Shown piece after piece: positions 56,633 through 64,000 of a stretch of 64,000 nt of DNA. A program made the position numbers and the translations under genes. The stretch is from Nemertoderma westbladi. Lineage: Eukaryota > Xenacoelomorpha > Nemertodermatida > Nemertodermatidae. The number at the start of each line of letters is the position of its first letter. The stretch's first letter is position 1. A model generated the notes under the pieces. The model had not been told where the DNA came from. It made no database searches and worked only from the letters and a program-made list of their open reading frames with translations. The stretch covers positions 62,001 through 126,000 of the forward strand of contig JAUCBJ010009058.1 of the NCBI GenBank assembly GCA_032718475.1, read 5' to 3'.

Positions 56633-56885
56633 ATTTTTCGCTATTGAGAGCATTATCATATTGTCCTATCTACATTATATAAATGACCTAAATTAATCGC
56701 ACCATCAACTCAGTTACCACTACGCCCATACAGACTTCAGACCTGAGAACATTGGAACCCTCCATATAGACCTACGGTAAGTAAACATGTTACCAATGGA
56801 AAAACTGGTAGATTGCTAGAGCAAACACACAGTACAAAAATTATAAGATTTGACAACATGCAGTGATGTCGGAGTTCTGCTCTAT

Positions 56886-57608
56886 AATTCATATGTGATA
56901 ATTGAATGTACCGACATACTGACTAACAGGGGGTTGTTATGTATATATTAACTTTAAAGTAAACACTAGAGTCTTACACCCCTTAAACTACAAAAAAAAA
57001 TATAGAATCAGGACATTAAGCCCAAAATACTTCTCAGCCCCTAGGGCCTTCAAAGGACACAAACAAAACAAACAACAAATACAAACAAAATATATAATAA
57101 CATGCTCCACATACAGGTATGTATCGCAAACCTAACCCTAAAACCTACCCGCCATACACTAAATGATACCGGTATTAAACTGCACAAAAGCTAAGCCTAT
57201 ATTGTATAAGAAAATATATGACATTTTTGTGTTTTTTCACAAATTAATTATTTTTGTCCTAGTCCTACCTCTTTCACAGCGACAAAAATGTCATAGATTT
57301 TCTTATAGAATATAGGCTTAGCTTTTGTGCAGTTAAATACCGGTATCATTTAGTGTATGGCGGTTAGGTTTTAGGGTTAGGGTGCGATACATACCTGTAT
57401 GTGGAGAATGTTATTATATATTTTGTTTGTGTTTGTTGTTTGTTTTGTTTGTGTCCTTTGAAGGTATTTTGGGCTTAATGTCCTGATTCTATATTTTTTT
57501 TTTGTAGTTTAAGGGGTGTAAGACTCTAGTGTTTACTTTAAAGTTAATATATACATAACAACCCCCTGTTAGTCAGTATGTCGGTACATTCAATTATCAC
57601 ATATGAAT
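56886..57608. mobile_element. Foldback element, ~720-bp near-perfect palindrome
   Basis: The left arm starts ATTCATATGTGATAATTGAA and the right arm ends with its reverse complement. The arms of about 345 bp pair through GTTGTTATGTATATATTAAC, GGACATTAAGCCC, CCATACACTAAATGATACCG and ACATTTTTGT. The right arm holds extra sequence at the centre (57235-57290). No coding frame. Another, direct copy of the arm sequence lies in 56033-56370. Confidence 0.88.
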
Positions 57609-57668
57609 AATATTAGTAGTAGTCTGTAGTAGTATGCTAATAATATTAAAACTGATAGAGCAATGTAA

Positions 57669-57918
57669 TTAAGTTATAATTGACTCCAGATACGCTTTCA
57701 CTTTGTCCAACTTTGCCGTGAAGCTGACCATCTCCGATCCATAAATTGATTTGATTAATTCCAAATGACCCAGCTCGATTGAATCCATATCGTTGGTACC
57801 AATTTCAGACAGGTGAGTACTCTTTTGATATTCACATTGTAATAGTGACGAGAGCTGTGGGAGTGCATTTTTTTTTCGCGCATTTCCTAATAGTTGAACA
57901 AAGACCCAAATAGTGTTG
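57669..57918 (-). CDS. Candidate terminal exon of an unrecognised gene
   Basis: On the minus strand, after a possible acceptor CAACCAG, an open frame of 82 codons reads NTIWVFVQLLGNARKKNALP, then LSSLLQCEYQKSTHLSEIGT, then sequence ending DKVKAYLESIIT and a TAA at 57669-57671. Composition, with amphipathic helical segments and no low complexity, is protein-like and unlike the flanking satellites. It has no ATG near its start, so it would be a last exon or a retro-fragment. It lies in the same-strand intron before the Walker A exon but ends in a stop, so it is not part of the ABCG gene. Family unknown. Confidence 0.35.
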
Positions 57919-58086
57919 CTGGTTGTTTAGGGTGCCTGTTGTCCTTGTTATTGATTGCAATAGTGTGTTAGGGGCTCTGATCAATCGCTGGACAGTTAGA
58001 ATAGCTGATTGGTATATTTCTCGAATTAATTGAATGATTCCAAATAACCCATATAAAATGTTCGACGAAATGAATGTTCCATTAAT

Positions 58087-59378
58087 ATGGAGAAGTTTTC
58101 GTGTGTGTGGTTCTGTGATAAACTGGCAGTTATTATTGAAATCTGTGGTTCTGTGATAAACTGGCAGTCATTATTGTAAATCTGTGGTTCTGTGATAAAC
58201 TGGCAGTTATTATTGCAAATCTGTGGTTCTGTGATAAACTGGCAGTCATTATTGTAAATCTGTGGTTTTGTGATAAACGGCAGTTATTATTGTAAATCTG
58301 TGGTTCTGTGATAAACTGGCAGTCATTATTGTAAATCTGTGTTTCTGTGATAAACGGCAGTTATTATTGTAAATCTGTGGTGCTGTGATAAACTGGCAGT
58401 TATTATTGTAAATCTGTGGTTCTGTGATAAACTGGCAGTTATTATTGCAAATCTGCGGTTCTATATCTGTGGAAAATTGATAAACTGGCAGTCATTATTG
58501 TAAATCTGTGGTTCTGTGATAAACTGCCAGTCATTATTGTAAATCTGTGGTTCTGTGATAAACTGGCAGTCATTATTGTAAATATGTGGTTCTGTGATAA
58601 ACTGGCAGTTATTATTGTAAATCTGTGGTTCTGTGATAAACTGGCAGTCATTATTGTAAATCTGTGGTTCTGTGATAAACTGGCAGTCATTATTGTAAAT
58701 CTGTGGTTCTGTGATAAACTGGCAGTTATTATTGTAAATCTGCGGTTTTATATCTGTGGTAAAATTGATAAACTGCCAGTCATTATTGTAAATCTGTGGT
58801 TCTGTGATAAACTGCCAGTCCTTATTGTAAATCTGTGGTCCTGTGATAAACTGGCAGTCATTATTGTAAATATATGGTTCTGTGATAAACTGGCAGTTAT
58901 TATTGTAAATCTGTGGTTCTGTGATAAACTGGCAGTTATTATTGTAAATCTGTGGTTCTATGATAAACTGGCAGTTATTATTGTAAAACTGTGGTTCTGT
59001 GATAAACTGGCAGTTATTATTGTAAATCTGTGTTTCTGTGATAAACTGGCAGTCATTATTGTAAATCTGTAGTTCTGTGATAAACTGGCAGTTAATATTG
59101 TAAATCTGTGTTTATGTGATAAACTGGCAGTTATTATTGTAAATCTGTGCTTCTGTGATAAACTGGCAGTTATTATTGTAAATCTGTGCTTCTGTGATAA
59201 ACTGGCAGTTATTATTGTAAATCTGTGCTTCTGTGATAAACTGGCAGTTATTATTGTAAATCTGTGGTTCTGTGATAAACTGGCAGTTATTATTGTAAAT
59301 CTGTGGTTCTGTGATAAACTGGCAGTTATTATTGTAAATCTGTGGTTCTATGATGAACTGACAGTTATTATTGTAAAT
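58087..59378. repeat. 39-bp satellite (~33 copies)
   Basis: Unit GTAAATCTGTGGTTCTGTGA plus TAAACTGGCAGTTATTATT. Two units near 58455 and 58740 carry an insertion (CGGTTCTATATCTGTGGAAA-type). The unit is 13 codons long, so short open frames with a 13-residue repeat appear; not genes. Confidence 0.95.
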
Positions 59379-59464
59379 TAGTTATATCATATCACGCCTC
59401 TGTAATACAGTAATAACGGCATTACCAGTTGAACTATACAACTTAGGGTTCTTTGTATGTATAG

Positions 59465-59740
59465 TAAAAACCGGCAATTGTGAAAATACAACCGCCATTT
59501 TTATATTTCATAGAAACCGCCGGTTTGAAAACTACATACGTGTTTATTTACAAGAACCAAATTTTGAATATAAGACCACCGTTTTTACATTTCATAAAAA
59601 CCGCCGGTTTGAAAACTACATACGTGTTTATTAACAAGAACCAACAGTTTGAAAATAAGACCACCGTTTTTACATTTCATAAAAACCGCCGGTTTGAAAA
59701 CTATATATGTTTTCATCAATAAGAACTGCCAGTTTGAAAA
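59465..59740. repeat. ~84-bp tandem repeat with CCGCCGGTTT core (3 copies)
   Basis: Copies begin with ACCGCCGGTTTGAAAACTA at about 59515, 59599 and 59684 and include ACATACGTGTTTATT and AGACCACCGTTTTTACATTT. The period is 84-85 bp. A further lone CCGCCGGTTT lies at 59841. Confidence 0.85.
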
Positions 59741-59879
59741 TTTAATAACAACTTTTTTAAAACAACCGTCACTTTCTATGCATATTTCCGCAATGACTAC
59801 AGGTTTCGTTTCAGGTAATATATATCCAATATATGTTAAACCGCCGGTTTACTATTGTAACCGGAGGTTACTACCAGCT

Positions 59880-60380
59880 ATTTTTGTATGATCCATGCTA
59901 ACCCCCCTATATATATACGATATACCTCACTTCCAACTGGTCCCGCTGTAGAGAGTATAGAACTCGTATGTAAAACGGAAAACTATAGCGAAAATTGGCA
60001 AAGAGAAGTTTTCCAAAGTGTTGATAGTGTTTCGATGGGGATACGCTTGATTGTCCATCCCAGGGAGGAAGCACTCCGCTAATGAATCAACAAGTCTAAG
60101 GCACTCCTGATATATGAACCGGTTATCTCGAGGGATTTTGTACCCGATGAAAGTGAGGTGTGTCGTTGTTTAGGGGATCAGGTGATCACTTATGTGCAAA
60201 AAAAGAAGGGGTGGCTCAGCTGATCCTCTACCACTAAGGAAAATCCAAGCTGTCTTGTTAATATCGATCTGTAAGCCCACCTTCTCTACTCCCACTTTCT
60301 CTACTCCCACCTTCTCTTCTCTACTCTCTTCTCTTAGAATTATCGAGTCTATTTCTAATTCGATGTTAAACTGTGATGTT
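59880..60380. other. Unique-looking sequence, no gene assigned
   Basis: Short open frames (59888-60082 and 60192-60383) lack recognisable character. A CTCCCACCTTCTCT-type triplet repeat lies at 60275-60330. Confidence 0.4.
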
Positions 60381-60384
60381 TGAA

Positions 60385-61066
60385 TTGTATTAGTTCCAGA
60401 ACAGCAGCAAGGGCAGTATCAGTACAATTGAGCAAAATTAGGTGATACAGTATGAAAATAGTTCTGCAGAATAACTGCTTCAAACACTTTGGCAAATATG
60501 TTGATTGAACATACTGGCCGGTATGATCCTGGTCCATAGGGGTCCTTATTTTTACCTTTGAATATTGGAGAAAGGGCAGTATAGCCAAATGTTTCTGTCG
60601 TTTCACCTAGAAATATGGAGCTCTGTAAGATGAGAAACATGCATATAACAGGTAATCCAACATGCAACAAATGCTCCACAGTCAAATGATTTGTGTCTGG
60701 TGACTTTCCTCTATCTAGTGAGCAGATAGCTGTCTGAATCCAACATTCACTGATGATTGGAACTGGTGATGAGCAGATAGCTGTCTGAATCCAACATTCA
60801 CTGATGATTGGAACTGGTGATGAGCAGATAGCTGTCTGAATCCAACATTCACTGATGATTGGAACTGGTGATTTGTTACACATCAAGTTAACTTCCTTAT
60901 CCAATTCCGCAGACTTATCGTCAGTCACATCAGACGTGAAATTTTCTTCGAGAAATGATCTGAGTTTACTGTTAACAGCAGCAGGTATATTACAGTTACG
61001 TTGTCTTCTAGCATTGTCTTCAATTATCAATTTAACATGAATTCCATGGGCAGGCAGAAGCAGCAC
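60385..61066 (-). mobile_element. LINE ORF2 relic (second family), with an in-frame triplicated 51-bp segment
   Basis: Minus-strand frame with a typical pre-RT/RT start: GKSPDTNHLTVEHLLHVG, then FGYTALSPIFKGKNKDP and YRPVCSINIFAKVFEAVI, which correspond to the K-P-G-D-G-I, P-x-K-G and YRPIS-L blocks of non-LTR reverse transcriptases. A 51-bp segment coding SPVPIISECWIQTAICS is present three times in tandem and in frame (60716-60870). The frame ends shortly after the RT start, so only a fragment remains. It is unlike the LINE at 45521 and 49694. Confidence 0.8.
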
Positions 61067-61124
61067 TCCAATTGGAAACTTGCATACTGTAATTAGTAAA
61101 AACTAAAAACCAACTACCGCAAAT

Positions 61125-61215
61125 ACCGCAGTAGTAGGCATATTTGCGGTAGCGGTAGAGGTAGCGGTAGTAAAAAGCGCGGTATTTGCGGTAGCGGTAG
61201 CGGTAGTACCGTACG
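61125..61215. repeat. GGTAGC/GGTAGA simple repeat
   Basis: Imperfect hexamer repeat (GCGGTAGCGGTAGAGGTAGC and variants), with TTTGCGGTAG blocks on both sides of CGCGGTATT. Confidence 0.85.
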
Positions 61216-61289
61216 ATCCCTGGATACGGTATATTTATATGTATATATATAATATACTTCATAATATAAGCCGAGACCTAACCAATACC

Positions 61290-64000
61290 GGTATACCCAA
61301 TAACACAAATACTTACCACTTGGTCCCATAACCCAAATACTTACCAAACTGGGTCCCATAACACAAATACTTAACAATTGGTCCCATAACCCAAATACTT
61401 ACCACTTGGTCCCATGACCCAAATACTTACCAAATGGTCCCATGGCCCAAATACTTACCAATTGGTCCCATAACACAAATACTTAACAATTGGTCCCATA
61501 ACCCAAATACTTTACCACTGGGTCCCTTAACCCAAATACTTTACCACTTGGTCCCAAATACTTTACCACTTGGTCCCATAACCAAATTACTTACCACTTG
61601 GTCCAATAACCCAAATACTTTACCACTGGGTCCCTTAACCCAAATACTTTATCACTTGGTCCCAAATACTTTACCACTTGGTCCCATAACCCAATCACTT
61701 ACCACTTGGTCCCATAACCCAACTACTTTACCACTGGGTCCCTTAACCCAAATACTTTACCACTTGGTCCTATAACCCACGTACTTACACTCGGTCCCTT
61801 AACCCAAATACTTTACCACTTGGTCCCATAACCCAAATACTTTACCACTTGGTCCCATAACCCAATTACTTACCACTGGATCCCTTAATCCAAATACTTA
61901 CCACTTGGTCCCAAAACCCAAGTACTTACACTTGGTCCCTTAACCCAAATACTTTACCACTTGGTCCCATAACCCAAATACTTACCACTCTGTCCCATAA
62001 CCCAATTACCTACCACTGGGTCCCTGAACCCAAATACTTACCACTTGGTTCCATAACCCAAGTACTTACACTTGGTCCCTTAACCCAAATACTTTACCAC
62101 ATGGTCCCATAACCCAAATACTCACCATTCTGTCTCATAACCCAATTACTTACCACTGGGTCCCTGAACCCAAATACTTACCACTTGGTCACATAACCCA
62201 ATTACTTACCACTGGGTCCCTTAACCCAAATACTTACCACTTCGTCCCATAACCCAAGTACTTACCACTTGGTCCCATAACCCAAGTACTTACCACTTGG
62301 TCCCTTAACCCAAATACTTTACCACTTGGTCCCATAACCCAAATACTTTACTACTTGGTCCCATATCCAAATTTCTTACCACTGGGTCCGATAATCCCAA
62401 ATACTTTACCACTTGGTCCCAAATACTTACCACTCTGTCCCATAACCCAATTACTTACCACTGGGTCCCTTAACCCAAATACTTACCACTTGGTCCCATA
62501 ACCCAAGTACTTACCACTTGGTCCCTTAACCCAAATACTTTACCACTGGGTCCCTGAACCCAAATACTTACCACTTGGTCCCATAACCCAAGTACTTACC
62601 ACTTGGTCCCTTAACCCAAATACTTTACCACTTGGTCCCATAACCCAAGTACTTACCACTTGGTCCCTTAACCCAAATACTTTACCACTGAGTCCCTGAA
62701 CCCAAATACTTACCACTTGGTCCCATAACCCAAGTACTTACCACTTGGTCCCTTAACCCAAATACTTTACAACTTGGTCCCATAACCCAATTACCTACCA
62801 CTGGGTCCCATAACCCAAATACTTTACCACTTGGTGCCATAACACAAATACTTACCACTTGGACCCATAATCCAAACACATACCACTTGGTCCCATAACC
62901 CAAATACTTTACCACTTGGTCCCATAACCCAATTACTTACCACTGGGTTGCTTAACCCAAATTCTTACCACTTGGTCCCATAAACCTAAGCACTTACACT
63001 TGGTCCCTTAACCCAAATACTTTACCACTTGGTCCCATAACCCAATTACTTATCACTGTGTCCCATAACCAAAACACGTACCACTTGGTCCCATAACACA
63101 AATACTTACTTACCACTTGGTCCCATAATCCAAACACTTACCACTTGGTCCCATAACCCAAATACTTTACCACTTGGGTCCCATAACCCAATTACTTACC
63201 ACTGGGTTGATTAACCCAAATACTTACCACTTGGTCCCATAACCTAAGTACTTACACTTGGTCCCTTAACCCAAATACTTTACCACTTGGTCCCATAACC
63301 CAAATACTTTACCACTTGGTCCCATGACCCAAATACTTTACCACTTGGTCCCATAACCCAAGTACTTACCACTTGGTCCCTTAACCCAAATACTTTACAA
63401 CTTGGTCCCATAACCCAATTACCTACCACTGGGCCCCATAACCCAAATACTTTACCACTTGGTGCCATAACACAAATACTTACCACTTGGACCCATAATC
63501 CAAACACATACCACTTGGTCCCATAACCCAAATACTTTACCACTTGGTCCCATAACCCAATTACTTACCACTGGGTGGCTTAACCCAAATTCTTACCACT
63601 TGGTCCCATAAACCTAAGCACTTACACTTGGTCCCTTAACCCAAATACTTTACCACTTGGTCCCATAACCCAATTACTTATCACTGTGTCCCATAACCAA
63701 AACACGTACCACTTGGTCCCATAACACAAATACTTACTTACCACTTGGTCCCATAATCCAAACACTTACCACTTGGTCCCATAACCCAAATACTTTACCA
63801 CTTGGGTCCCATAACCCAATTACTTACCACTGGGTTGATTAACCCAAATACTTACCACTTGGTCCCATAACCTAAGTACTTACACTTGGTCCCTTAACCC
63901 AAATACTTTACCACTTGGTCCCATAACCCAAATACTTTACCACTTGGTCCCATGACCCAAATACTTTACCACTTGGTCCCATAACCCAAGTACTTACCAC
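61290..64000 (-). repeat. 28-29-bp satellite derived from the ABCG Walker A exon end (~95 copies)
   Basis: The 28-bp unit on the minus strand is GTTATGGGACCAAGTG followed by GTAAGTATTTGG; a common variant has GTAAAGTA (29 bp). The first 16 bases read V-M-G-P-S-G with a final single G, the residues preceding GAGKTT in ABCG transporters, in the phase needed by the exon at 54777, followed by a consensus donor. The true exon must lie beyond 64000. A higher-order repeat of about 628 bp is visible (TAAACCTAAGCACTTACACT at 62981 and 63609). The array runs off the window. Confidence 0.9.

Noticed and set aside
56462-56659. 65-codon minus-strand frame
   Set aside because: It is the antisense of a tRNA-like SINE head with box A and box B, which explains the sequence better.

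Overview
The window is animal nuclear DNA. It shows a spliced ABC-transporter gene with GT-AG introns, LINE reverse-transcriptase fragments, a tRNA-derived SINE head, foldback elements, very large tandem arrays and a near-complete Maverick/Polinton. Frequent CCGGTA and TAGGCCTA words make a marine invertebrate plausible, but I cannot name the species. A run of 100 N marks an assembly gap inside one array.

Layout. 1-3078 is a 48-bp satellite. On the minus strand from 54777 to 3156 run five consecutive exons of an ABCG half-transporter: Walker A/Q-loop, linker, signature, Walker B/D-loop/H-loop, and the start of the post-NBD segment. Two of the introns are enormous. The intron between 44703 and 4025 (40.7 kb) is filled by a 56-bp satellite (4089-6732 and 24966-44700). 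The intron between 54605 and 44808 (9.8 kb) holds LINE fragments, a 20-bp array, a 36-bp array and a candidate nested two-exon gene. From 54778 to 64000, still 5' of the Walker A exon, lie transposon debris, a 39-bp array, an 84-bp repeat, a LINE relic and a 28-29-bp array that runs off the end.

Main discovery. The 56-bp satellite monomer is a copy of the last ~48 coding bases of the ABCG linker exon plus its own 5' splice site (GTAAGTT). The 28-bp satellite monomer at 61300-64000 likewise reads V-M-G-P-S-G followed by GTAAGTA, which is the missing exon end expected just before the GAGKTT exon, and in the right splice phase. Two exon/intron junctions of one gene have therefore each been amplified into satellite DNA, giving hundreds of copies of a splice donor inside introns.

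Polinton. An 18.2-kb element (6739-24959) sits inside the 56-bp satellite with a 6-bp target duplication (ACCCAG) and 486-bp terminal inverted repeats beginning AG. Plus-strand genes: orphan 147 aa, RING finger, packaging ATPase, pX-like protein, small basic ORF, chromodomain integrase, two penton-like proteins in tandem (both broken), basic virion protein, major capsid protein, adenain-like protease, orphan 200 aa. Minus-strand genes: a PC4-like protein (two overlapping frames), protein-primed PolB (frameshift, nonsense codon and loss of motif B), a TBP-like two-repeat protein, and an orphan 134 aa. The TBP-like and PC4-like genes, with repeated TATACTGTATA motifs between genes, suggest the element carried part of its own transcription-initiation apparatus. 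The broken polymerase and penton genes mean this copy is not autonomous.

All family assignments come from reading motifs by eye; no database search was run.
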